Part shown: positions 46,985-54,737 of the stretch, one piece after another
Layout of the letters: each line of letters opens with the position of its first letter
Numbering within the stretch: position 1 is the first letter of the stretch
Assembly (NCBI RefSeq): GCF_007830035.1
Contig: NZ_VLKN01000001.1
Coordinates: 186,001 to 250,000 of the forward strand
Length of the DNA: 64,000 nt
From: Luteimonas cucumeris
Lineage (GTDB): Bacteria; Pseudomonadota; Gammaproteobacteria; Xanthomonadales; Xanthomonadaceae
Direction of reading: 5' to 3'
The notes under the pieces: generated by a model
What the model was told of the DNA's origin: nothing
The model's database searches: none
What the model saw: the letters and a program-made list of their open reading frames with translations, nothing else
Program-made: the position numbers and the translations under genes

Positions 46985-48985
46985 TCAGGCGTTGTCCACC
47001 GGTACCGATGCGAAGCTTAGCGCCAGCACGGTCAGGTCGTCGGACTGCGGCGCCCCGCCAGCGAAGGCGTGCGCGGCCGCGACGATCCGCGCGCACAGCG
47101 TCGCCGGATCGGCGGCATCGCCCGCCACCTGCAGCAGCCGTTCGCTGCCGAAGGCCTGCAGGTCGACATCGAAGGCCTCGGTGATGCCGTCGGTGTAGGC
47201 GACCAGTGCGTCGCCCGGCCGCAGGCGGCCCTGCCAGCTGTCGTAGCGGACATCGGCTTCGAAGCCCAGCGGCGGGCCCGGTTCCAGCGCCAGGAACGCG
47301 GTGTCGCCATCGGCGCGGCGCAGCAGCGGTGGCTCGTGGCCGGCGCTGGCAAGGATCAGCTCGCCGCTGGCGAGGTCGACGACCCCGCACAGCACCGTCG
47401 CGAACATGCAGGTGTCGTTGTTCCCGGCCAGGCGCGCGGCGGCCTCGCGCAGCGCCTCCGCCGGCGTGCCGCCGCGACCGGCCGCCACTTCCAGCACGGT
47501 GATGCTGCGCGCCATGAACAGTGCCGCCGGCACGCCCTTGTCGGAGACGTCGCCGATCGCGAACCACAGCGCTGCGTCGCCGCGCTCGAAGAAACAGTAG
47601 AAGTCGCCGCCCACGGCCTTGGCCGGTTCCAGCACGGCCTGTGCCTGCAGGACGTGCGTGCCATGGCGGAGCATGCGATCGCCCGGCAGCATCGCGCGCT
47701 GGATGTCGCGCGCGATCGACAGTTCGCTGTCCAGCTTCTGTCGCGCCGTCGCCATCTCCTCGATCTGCGCCATCTGCGTACGGATCGAGCCACGCGCATG
47801 GTCGAACGCGCGCGCCATCAGCCCGACCTCGTCGTCGCGGCCGGTATGCGGCAGCGGCCGGTCGAACTCGCCGGCATCGAAATGCCGCGCCGATTCGGTC
47901 AGCGAGGCCAGCGGCCCGGTGATGCGGCGCGCGACCAGCTGCAACAGCAGCAGCATCAGCGCGATCGCGGCCAGGCCGCCGATGATCACGCCGCGCGTGG
48001 TCTGCCGCAGTTGTCCGAGTACATAGTTTTCGGACACCGACAGGCCCAGCGTCCAGCCGCTGTCGCCGATCGGCCGCACCAGCGCCAGGTGGGTGTCGCC
48101 GCTGCGTGGATCGGGATAGTCGAGTTCGGCGGCGCGGCGCGCGCGTGCCGCATCCAGCAACGGCTGCAGCGGGCGGTATCGCGGTTGTCTGGCCTGCTCG
48201 TCGGCGTGCGTGGTCATCTCCAGTTCGCGCCGCGGATGCAGCACGTACAGGCGTTCCGGGCTCAGCAGCAGGCGCTGGATCGGATCATTCTCGGCACCGG
48301 TGGCGACCAGTTCGCGCAGTCGCTGCACTGGCACGTCGAGGCTGACCATGCCCACGGGCGCCGCATCGGGCGTGCGCCGCAACGGCAGGTTGTAGGTGAC
48401 GAAATATTCGCTGCCGGTGGCGTTGTTGCGATACGGCTCCGACCACCACGGTCGGCCGCCCTCGATGGTGCGCGGCCACCAGGGCTGATCGTGGTAGTCG
48501 TAGCCGGCGTAAAGCATCGGCTGCACGTAGTAGCCGTCGCCGTCGCGACGCACGTACCAGCTGTGACCGGGATCGCCGTCGGCCAGCGCGCCCGGCTCCA
48601 GGATCAGCATCGCGCCGGCGATGTCCGGATCACCTTCGACCGCCGCGCGCAGCACCGCGTCCAGTTCGCGTGGCGCCATCCCGATGCCGCGCACGCTCGC
48701 CGCCAATGTGCGCGCGCTGACCGTCACCGAGCCCAGTGTCGCTTCCAGCGTGCGCGCGCCCTGTTCGGCCAAGCCGCGCACTTCCTGCCGCGATTGCGCG
48801 ACCAGCAGTTCGCGCAGGCTGGCGTAGATCAGCAGGGTGCCGGCCAGCAGCAGCAGCGCGGCACCGAGGCTGGTCCACAGCAGCAGGCGGGTGCGCAGGC
48901 TGCGATACCAGCGCACGCGGTCGTCGCCGCGGCCGTGGGCCGTATGCGCAGGCGTGCTGGCTGACGCGTCGCTGTGCTGCGACAT
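46985..48985 (-). CDS. SpoIIE-type PP2C phosphatase with dCACHE-like sensor and HAMP domain
   Basis: A 666-residue membrane sensor phosphatase. Transmembrane helices lie near residues 33-53 and 316-338, with a periplasmic sensor between them (WWPRTIEGGRPWWSEPY near 185 is cache-like). A HAMP domain follows (RRITGPLASLTESARHFDAGEFDRPL), then the PP2C domain: GGDFYCFFERG, GDVSDKGVPAALFMA near 465, YTDGITEA near 595 and QSDDLTVLALS at the end. It should dephosphorylate the STAS antagonist in response to an outside signal. GGGGAAG lies eight bases before ATG 48985. Confidence 0.9.
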   Translation of the reverse strand: MSQHSDASASTPAHTAHGRGDDRVRWYRSLRTRLLLWTSLGAALLLLAGTLLIYASLRELLVAQSRQEVRGLAEQGARTLEATLGSVTVSARTLAASVRGIGMAPRELDAVLRAAVEGDPDIAGAMLILEPGALADGDPGHSWYVRRDGDGYYVQPMLYAGYDYHDQPWWPRTIEGGRPWWSEPYRNNATGSEYFVTYNLPLRRTPDAAPVGMVSLDVPVQRLRELVATGAENDPIQRLLLSPERLYVLHPRRELEMTTHADEQARQPRYRPLQPLLDAARARRAAELDYPDPRSGDTHLALVRPIGDSGWTLGLSVSENYVLGQLRQTTRGVIIGGLAAIALMLLLLQLVARRITGPLASLTESARHFDAGEFDRPLPHTGRDDEVGLMARAFDHARGSIRTQMAQIEEMATARQKLDSELSIARDIQRAMLPGDRMLRHGTHVLQAQAVLEPAKAVGGDFYCFFERGDAALWFAIGDVSDKGVPAALFMARSITVLEVAAGRGGTPAEALREAAARLAGNNDTCMFATVLCGVVDLASGELILASAGHEPPLLRRADGDTAFLALEPGPPLGFEADVRYDSWQGRLRPGDALVAYTDGITEAFDVDLQAFGSERLLQVAGDAADPATLCARIVAAAHAFAGGAPQSDDLTVLALSFASVPVDNA

Positions 48986-49126
48986 CGGCTTCCCCGTTGG
49001 CTGCCCCTTGGCGACAGCATCCGGGGGTGGGTGGGTTGGTGCAAGCGGTGGGTGGGAGTTGCGGTCAAGCGTGCTGCTCTTCACTCTCCCCGCGAGCGTG
49101 TTGTTGCTCTCAGCCGTCATCCCGGC

Positions 49127-49151
49127 GTCCTTCGACAGGCTCAGGATGAGC
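49127..49151 (-). repeat. Short dispersed repeat, second copy
   Basis: The 25 bases are the reverse complement of 4133-4157 with one difference (GTCCTTCGACAGG then CTCAGGATGAGC). It lies 72 bases left of element copy B. The 140 bases between it and the phosphatase start hold no other feature that I can see. Confidence 0.75.
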
Positions 49152-49222
49152 GAGGGCGAGGATCCAGTGACTTGCACTTGCTGTCGGAGTTGCGACGCGT
49201 TTGCCGACCTTTTCAGGTCGGT

Positions 49223-49737
49223 CTTTCCGCCTGCTACCGCAGTCGGGTCACTTTCTCTTGAAGGGGCCAAGAGAAAGTAACCAAAGAGAAGGCCCTTCCC
49301 CGACAAGTCAATCCGGCAAGTGGGGAGTGGCACGCGATTTTCCGACTCGCCATCCATGGCTCGGTCGGAAAACGGCGCACATCCATGTGCGCCGCCCTTC
49401 GGGTCTATGGCGTGGCTCGGATCGCTGGTAGTTCGTGCCAAGGTCAACAGCCAACAGCAAAAAGCCGCAGCAAAGTCGAAGCAATCGGCAGACTGCTGAA
49501 GACAACCAAACGCTGCAATCAAATTTCAAGCGAGAACAAGAACCACGGCAACGAAGAAAGCGGTCCTGGATCAGCATCCATCGAGCGCAACGCTGCCAAG
49601 CCGGCTTCAGGCCCTTTCTTTGGTTACTTTCTTTGGGCCAACAAAGAAAGTGACCCGCACGCGGCAGCGCGCGGAAGCGCTTTACAACAGCCGCAGGCTG
49701 GTCAAAGCCGACCCGCAGGGTCGGGAACTTGCGTCGT
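49223..49737 (-). mobile_element. MITE-like non-coding element, copy B, inverted relative to copy A
   Basis: The reverse complement matches 4158-4660 over almost the whole length. The stretch 49620-49737 is the most similar part. The core 49223-49678 has the same imperfect terminal inverted repeats with GGGTCACTTTCT and AAAGTAACCAAAGA blocks. The 59 bases at 49679-49737 correspond to 4158-4214. The interior is more diverged, but a hairpin at 49373-49394 is kept. No credible coding sequence. It lies between the SpoIIE-type gene and aceE, upstream of both. Confidence 0.7.
49373..49394. other. Ten-pair hairpin inside element copy B
   Basis: CGGCGCACAT at 49373-49382 and ATGTGCGCCG at 49385-49394 pair perfectly around CC. 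Compared with copy A the sixth and seventh pairs are changed on both strands, so pairing is conserved while sequence is not. The outer seven pairs of copy A are absent. Confidence 0.75.
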
Positions 49738-49947
49738 TGCCGCCAATCGCTCAGCTCTTGCCGCAACCGCAAAGGCTTCCGCCCGCTGCAGCGCGTCGGA
49801 ATGGCCTTTCCAGCAGCCCATAAATAAGCAAGGGTAAAAACCATATCAAAATAACCCGGGTCAAACTAAAGTGTTATGGACCCCTGCTAGACTCACGGCT
49901 CTAAATGACCAACTAGTGCGGCCTGCGTGCCGCAGCGGAGCGCGACG
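49738..49947 (+). other. Upstream region of aceE
   Basis: This 210-base stretch between element copy B and aceE holds no gene. It becomes AT-richer from about 49820 (AAATAAGCAAGGGTAAAAACC), as expected near a promoter. TAGACT at 49888-49893 could be a -10 box, but I see no convincing -35. GGAG at 49937-49940 is the likely ribosome-binding site. Confidence 0.4.
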
Positions 49948-52638
49948 ATGAACTGGCTCGACCAAATCCTGCAGAACGATCCCGATCCGGCCGAGACCCA
50001 GGAGTGGATCGAGTCGATCAAGGCCGTCATCGACGCCCAGGGTCCGGAGCGCGCGCATCAGCTGCTCGAGGACATGGTCGAACTGACGCGCCGCGCCGGC
50101 GCGCATCTGCCGTTCGCGCCGACCACCGAATACATCAACACCATTCCCGCCGTGCAGGAGGCGAAATCGCCCGGCGATGCGGCGATGGAATGGCGCATCC
50201 GTTCGATCATCCGCTGGAACGCGATGGCGCTGGTCGTGCGCGCCAACCGCAAGCCCGGCGATCTCGGCGGCCACATCGCCAGCTTCGCTTCCGGCGCCAC
50301 GCTCTACGACGTCGGCTTCAACCATTTCTGGCGCGCGCCCAGCGACGATCATCCCGGCGACCTGCTCTACATCCAGGGCCACAGTTCGCCCGGCATCTAT
50401 GCGCGCTCCTTCCTCGAAGGCCGCATCAGCGAATCGCAGATGGACCACTTCCGCATGGAAGTCGACGGCCGTGGCATCAGCTCGTACCCGCATCCGTGGC
50501 TGATGCCCGATTACTGGCAGACGCCGACCGTGTCGATGGGCCTGGGCCCGATCGCCGCGATCTACCAGGCGCGCAACTGGAAATACCTCGAAGGCCGCGG
50601 CCTGATGCCGAAAACCGACCGTAAGGTCTGGTGCTTCCTCGGCGATGGCGAAACCGATGAGCCGGAAAGCCTCGGCGCGATCTCCGTCGCCGGTCGCGAA
50701 GGCCTCGACAACCTGATCTTCGTCGTCAACTGCAACCTGCAGCGTCTCGACGGCCCGGTGCGCGGCAACGGCAAGATCATCCAGGAACTGGAAGGCGCGT
50801 TCCGCGGCGCCGGCTGGAACGTGATCAAGAACATCTGGGGCAGCTACTGGGATCCGCTACTCGCCCGCGACACGCAGGGCATCCTCAAGCGCCTGATGAT
50901 GGAAACCGTCGACGGCGAATACCAGAACTGCAAGGCTTTCGGCGGCGCTTACACGCGCGAGCATTTCTTCGGCAAATACCCGGAGACCGCGGCGATGGTC
51001 GCCAACCTGTCCGACGACGACATCTGGCGCCTCAACCGCGGCGGCCATGATCCGCACAAGGTCTACGCTTCGTATCACGCCGCGGTGAACACCGCCGGCC
51101 GACCGACCGTGATCCTGGCCAAGACCGTCAAGGGCTACGGCATGGGCGCGGCCGGCGAGTCGCTCAACCCGACCCATCAGGCCAAGAAGATGGACGACGA
51201 CGACGTCCGCCTGTTTCGTGACCGTTTCCAGATCCCGGTCAGCGACGCCCAGCTCGCCGATCACCAGGTGCCGTTCTACCACCCCGGCGAGAAGTCACCG
51301 GAGGTCGAATACATGCACGAGCGCCGCAAGGCCCTCGGCGGCTATCTGCCGCAGCGCCGCCGCAAGTCCACGCAGTCGCTGCAGGTGCCGCCGCTGTCGA
51401 CCTACGAGCGCCTGCTGAAGAGTTCCGGCGAGCGCGAGATCAGCACCACCATGGCGTTCGTGCAGACCCTCAACATCCTGCTGCGCGACAAGCAGGTCGG
51501 CCCGCGCTGCGTGCCGATCGTCGCCGACGAGGCGCGCACGTTCGGCATGGAAGGCATGTTCCGCCAGCTCGGCATCTATGCCCCGCAGGGCCAGAAGTAC
51601 AAGCCGGTCGACGCCGACCAGCTGATGTACTACCGCGAGGACGCCGCAGGACAGGTGCTGGAGGAAGGCATCACCGAGGCCGGTGCGTTCGCCAGCTGGA
51701 TGGCGGCCGCCACCAGCTACAGCACCAACGACCTGCAGATGCTGCCGTTCTACATCTACTACTCGATGTTCGGCTTCCAGCGCATCGGCGACATCGCCTG
51801 GCAGGCCGGCGACATGCGTTCGCGCGGCTTCCTGCTCGGCGGCACTTCCGGTCGCACCACCCTCAACGGCGAAGGCCTGCAGCACGAGGACGGCCACAGC
51901 CAGGTGCAGGCCGGCCTGATCCCCAACTGCCGCAGCTACGATCCCAGCTTCGGCTACGAAGTCGTGGTGATCCTGCAGCACGGCATGCAACGCATGCTCA
52001 CCGAGCAGGTCGACGAGTACTACTACCTGACCCTGCTCAACGAGAACTACACCCACCCGGAAATGCCCGAAGGCAGCGCCGAACACATCATCAAGGGCAT
52101 GTACCTGCTCAAGGACGCAGGCAAGGCCAAGAAGGGCGAACTGCGCGTGCAGCTGATGGGCTCGGGCTCGATCCTGCGCGAAGTCATCGCCGCTGCCGAA
52201 CTGCTCGACAAGGACTTCGGCGTCAGCGCCGATCTGTGGTCCTGCCCCAGCTTCAACGAGCTGGCCCGCGACGGCATCGACGTCGAACGCTGGAACCGCC
52301 TCAATCCCGAGGCCAAGACCCCGCGCAAGGCCCACGTCACCCAGTTGCTGGAACCCCGCCAGGGCCCGGCCATCGTCGCCACCGACTACGTCCGCGCCTA
52401 TCCCGAACAGATCCGCGCCTACGTCCCGACCCGTTACACCGTACTGGGCACCGACGGCTACGGCCGCTCCGACACCCGCGCCAACCTGCGCCGCCACTTC
52501 GAAGTCGACCGCCACCACATCGCCCACGCCGCCATCGCCGCACTGGCCGCCGATGGCAAGATGACTGCGAAAGATGTCGCCCGCGCGATCAAGCAGTACA
52601 AGATCGACGTGGAGAAGCCGAATCCGCTGGGGGCTTAG
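49948..52638 (+). CDS. aceE: Pyruvate dehydrogenase E1 component, homodimeric type
   Basis: An 896-residue thiamine-diphosphate enzyme that decarboxylates pyruvate and passes the acetyl group to the E2 subunit. GDGETDEPESLGAIS near residue 232 is the ThDP motif (GDG-x-N-like) and NLIFVVNCNLQRLDGPVRGN near 255 is strongly conserved. The C-terminal third carries QRIGDIAWQAGDMRSRGFLLGGTSGRTTL. Length matches E. coli AceE (887). The ATG at 49948 starts MNWLDQIL, as in other family members. aceF and lpd are not adjacent: a terminator and a RAYT gene follow. Confidence 0.95.
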   Translation: MNWLDQILQNDPDPAETQEWIESIKAVIDAQGPERAHQLLEDMVELTRRAGAHLPFAPTTEYINTIPAVQEAKSPGDAAMEWRIRSIIRWNAMALVVRANRKPGDLGGHIASFASGATLYDVGFNHFWRAPSDDHPGDLLYIQGHSSPGIYARSFLEGRISESQMDHFRMEVDGRGISSYPHPWLMPDYWQTPTVSMGLGPIAAIYQARNWKYLEGRGLMPKTDRKVWCFLGDGETDEPESLGAISVAGREGLDNLIFVVNCNLQRLDGPVRGNGKIIQELEGAFRGAGWNVIKNIWGSYWDPLLARDTQGILKRLMMETVDGEYQNCKAFGGAYTREHFFGKYPETAAMVANLSDDDIWRLNRGGHDPHKVYASYHAAVNTAGRPTVILAKTVKGYGMGAAGESLNPTHQAKKMDDDDVRLFRDRFQIPVSDAQLADHQVPFYHPGEKSPEVEYMHERRKALGGYLPQRRRKSTQSLQVPPLSTYERLLKSSGEREISTTMAFVQTLNILLRDKQVGPRCVPIVADEARTFGMEGMFRQLGIYAPQGQKYKPVDADQLMYYREDAAGQVLEEGITEAGAFASWMAAATSYSTNDLQMLPFYIYYSMFGFQRIGDIAWQAGDMRSRGFLLGGTSGRTTLNGEGLQHEDGHSQVQAGLIPNCRSYDPSFGYEVVVILQHGMQRMLTEQVDEYYYLTLLNENYTHPEMPEGSAEHIIKGMYLLKDAGKAKKGELRVQLMGSGSILREVIAAAELLDKDFGVSADLWSCPSFNELARDGIDVERWNRLNPEAKTPRKAHVTQLLEPRQGPAIVATDYVRAYPEQIRAYVPTRYTVLGTDGYGRSDTRANLRRHFEVDRHHIAHAAIAALAADGKMTAKDVARAIKQYKIDVEKPNPLGA

Positions 52639-52683
52639 TTCTATTGAAGCCCTCTCCCGCTGGCGGAGATGATTGGTGAGGGG

Positions 52684-52708
52684 AAGGCGGCCATTGGTCG
52701 CCTTTTCT
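52684..52708 (+). terminator. Intrinsic terminator of aceE
   Basis: AAGGCGGCC and GGTCGCCTT form a nine-pair stem (one G-T pair) around ATT, followed by TTCT. It lies 46 bases after the aceE stop. Confidence 0.7.
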
Positions 52709-52732
52709 ATTTCGGCAGGCCGCATCAGTTCT

Positions 52733-52766
52733 CGTAGGATGGGTTGAGCGCAGCGATACCCATCAA
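52733..52766 (+). repeat. REP element, family 1 (GTAGGATGGGTTGAGC), left of RAYT
   Basis: Contains CGTAGGATGGGTTGAGC then ACCCATC, so GATGGGT and ACCCATC form the stem. The TGA stop of the RAYT gene falls in its right end (52763-52765). The copy at 53323 is inverted, so the transposase is bracketed by the repeats. Confidence 0.85.
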
Positions 52767-53296
52767 CCACGCTCCCCAAACTTCTCGCCCACCCCGGCAT
52801 CCCCACCCCAATCCAACGGCAATCGACCTTCCGCCACGTAACGATGGAACGTCGAATATGGCCAATCCACCGCGAGCACCACATGCCCATGCTTGACCGG
52901 GTTGTGGGGGATGTAATCGACATGGCGACGCAGGTCATCGTCATGTCGGACCAGATGTTCCCAATACCGTCGTTGCCAGATGCCGCGCTCGCCCTTGGCG
53001 ATGCGGCTGGCGCGCCGCCGCTCTCCCTGCGGGGCATGGCGTGCGAACCAGGTCTTGATCAGCCGCCAGCGCAAGGCGTAATCGAAGTCGTCGTCGGGCA
53101 ATGTCCACAACGCGTGGATATGTTCGGGCAACACCACCATGGCATCAATTGCAAAGGGATGGCGGACGCGTACGCAGCGCATTGCATTGCGCAGGTCGTC
53201 GATGCGATCGGTCAGCAGCGTCGTGTCGCGGTTAGCGAGGTTGACGGTGAAGAAATAGGTGGCGCCGGGAACGCTTGCGCGGCGGTAGTTGGTCAT
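52763..53296 (-). CDS. REP-associated tyrosine transposase (RAYT, Y1/TnpA-like)
   Basis: A 177-residue single-domain HUH endonuclease. LPEHIHALW carries the HxH metal motif (His59, His61), and VDYIPHNPVKHG the catalytic Tyr128 in the YIxxNPVKHG signature. The start YRRASVPGATYFFTVNLANR is typical of RAYTs. Such proteins cut and join REP hairpins and are thought to spread them. It is flanked by inverted family 1 REPs, and copies occur up to 60 kb in this window. The gene is domesticated in the sense that it has no insertion-sequence ends of its own. Confidence 0.93.
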   Translation of the reverse strand: MTNYRRASVPGATYFFTVNLANRDTTLLTDRIDDLRNAMRCVRVRHPFAIDAMVVLPEHIHALWTLPDDDFDYALRWRLIKTWFARHAPQGERRRASRIAKGERGIWQRRYWEHLVRHDDDLRRHVDYIPHNPVKHGHVVLAVDWPYSTFHRYVAEGRLPLDWGGDAGVGEKFGERG

Positions 53297-53322
53297 CCTT
53301 GACCTCATTGATTGTTACGCGA

Positions 53323-53355
53323 TGATGGGTGTCGCTTTGCTCAACCCATCCTACG
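53323..53355 (-). repeat. REP element, family 1, right of RAYT
   Basis: Reverse complement reads CGTAGGATGGGTTGAGC, then AAAGCGACACCCATCA, almost identical to the left copy. It lies between the RAYT start and the DUF3883 stop: the TAG of the DUF3883 gene (53351-53353 on the other strand) is the TAG of GTAGGATGG. Confidence 0.85.
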
Positions 53356-54226
53356 GGTTGTTGCCAAGCAGGGTGGCGCGATAACTGACCGGGTCGAGCG
53401 TGCAGTTGGCCGCCACCGGGCCGGGCAGAATGAACATTTGTGGTTTGCGACGAAACGAAAAGAGGCGGTAAAGGTGGAATTTGTCCGCCTGTTCGCTTGA
53501 AAACCCAACCTCGTTCGGCGAGACAAAGAAAGGCGTCTCGGCCACATAGGCCGTCGTCTTCACTTCGATGAAACGCTCGCGGCCGTCGCCATCGAATGAA
53601 AGGATGTCATAGCCGGTGCCATCGCCCTTGTCCCTGGACACGTGCTCGATCCGGTTCGCCAATGCCTTCGCGCCGAGTTCGTGCAGGCGTCGTGCCTCGA
53701 ATTCCATCACCAGCAGTTCCCCGGCAAGGCCCAGCGAACGGTTGCGGGATTCGCGTTCAAGGTAATCGCGCTTGATCGGGGTGCGTCGCACCCATTCCGC
53801 ACGCTGGTCGTTGACGGAAATGTTCGTTCTCGGTACTTCCACGACGAAGTCCTGGAAATCGTCCAGCAAGGGCAGTTCGGCCGGCGTCTCGACGCTGCGG
53901 ATCGCGACTTCATCCAGGATGCGGTCACGCTCCAGTGCGCGGCCAACCACATCCACGAGCAGGCGCTGGAAGTTGGGCAGTGGCTTGTATCCTGAAAGCG
54001 TCTGTGCGCCATAGAGGTTCAGGACGGCGCTGATGTTGCGGTGCTTGTATTCGATCGCCTGCAGGTTCCGGGCGGGCATCAGCTGCTGCAGCTTGCGGTT
54101 GTGCTCGGCCTTGTTGGGCCGTTGCCCCATTTCCTGCATGCGCAGCATCTGGAAGTACGTGCTGACCGTGGCTTCCACCTCGGCCTCTGTCCACGGCGAA
54201 CCGGTTACACCATCGTCGATCGTCAT
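53351..54226 (-). CDS. DUF3883 nuclease-like protein (candidate defence/restriction protein)
   Basis: A 291-residue protein. The N-terminal part (PWTEAEVEATVSTYFQMLRM, NKAEHNRKL, IEYKHRNISAVLNLYG, residues 10-75) resembles a domain I know from the front of HNH-type and restriction-like proteins. The C-terminal DUF3883 domain has GELLVMEFEARRL, GTGYDILSFDGDGRERFIEVKTT near residue 215-240, a PD-(D/E)xK-like D...E-x-K site. GCGAAGGGGG precedes ATG 54226 and supports this start. Base composition looks less GC-rich than its neighbours. Its target DNA is unknown. Confidence 0.8.
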   Translation of the reverse strand: MTIDDGVTGSPWTEAEVEATVSTYFQMLRMQEMGQRPNKAEHNRKLQQLMPARNLQAIEYKHRNISAVLNLYGAQTLSGYKPLPNFQRLLVDVVGRALERDRILDEVAIRSVETPAELPLLDDFQDFVVEVPRTNISVNDQRAEWVRRTPIKRDYLERESRNRSLGLAGELLVMEFEARRLHELGAKALANRIEHVSRDKGDGTGYDILSFDGDGRERFIEVKTTAYVAETPFFVSPNEVGFSSEQADKFHLYRLFSFRRKPQMFILPGPVAANCTLDPVSYRATLLGNNP

Positions 54227-54317
54227 GTTGCCCCCTTCGCTGGCCGTGCCCAGGATAGCGAATCGGACGCTCCAGGCCGTTGGGATGTCACCTAAGTGCC
54301 GATGGTGGCGATGTGCA

Positions 54318-54348
54318 ATGGGTGTCGCGGCGCTCAACCCATCCTACG
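54318..54348 (-). repeat. REP element, family 1
   Basis: Reverse complement reads CGTAGGATGGGTTGAGC followed by GCCGCGACACCCAT. It lies 92 bases upstream of the DUF3883 start, so that gene too sits between two copies in the same orientation. The following 250 bases (54349-54606) contain no gene or repeat that I can recognise. Confidence 0.8.
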
Positions 54349-54606
54349 AAGCTGCATGGCTATTCCTTACGTCCTTTAGCGAGTCCGGGATTGGCCGGAC
54401 GGTCCATGCTCCGCCGCGTTCCGTGCGGGCGGGTGCTGCAGTGCCGAGCGGATCGGCGAGGGAGCGGGCGGGAGTGTCGCAGGGGTGCGTGGATACGGGC
54501 AAGGTGGGATTGCTTCCACCGGGGCGTCGATACCGGTCGTCCATCAGGATTGGTCAATGAACGAAGCATCCGGAGGTGGAGGCGCGGGGCGATCGCTGCA
54601 GGCCAT

Positions 54607-54697
54607 GTAGGGCGCAATAACCGAAGGGCATTGCGCCGCATGGCTGCCTCGGAGTTTGCGGCATTCGGCGCATTACGCCTTCGGCTGATGCGCCCTA
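54607..54697. repeat. REPIN, family 2 (GTAGGGCGCAATAA)
   Basis: Two inverted family 2 repeats, GTAGGGCGCAATAACCGAAG at the left and a CGCATTACGCCTTCGG...GCGCCCTA half at the right, about 30 bases apart. Each half has its own GCGCA/TGCGC hairpin. It lies just downstream of the trehalase stop and may end its transcript. Confidence 0.85.
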
Positions 54698-54737
54698 TGG
54701 GTGCTGGATGCGCGAACGTGTGCGGATCGTTGCTGCC

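Noticed and set aside
49223-49737. Possible small genes between the SpoIIE-type gene and aceE
   Set aside because: As for copy A, the frames come from the repeat and lack ribosome-binding sites.
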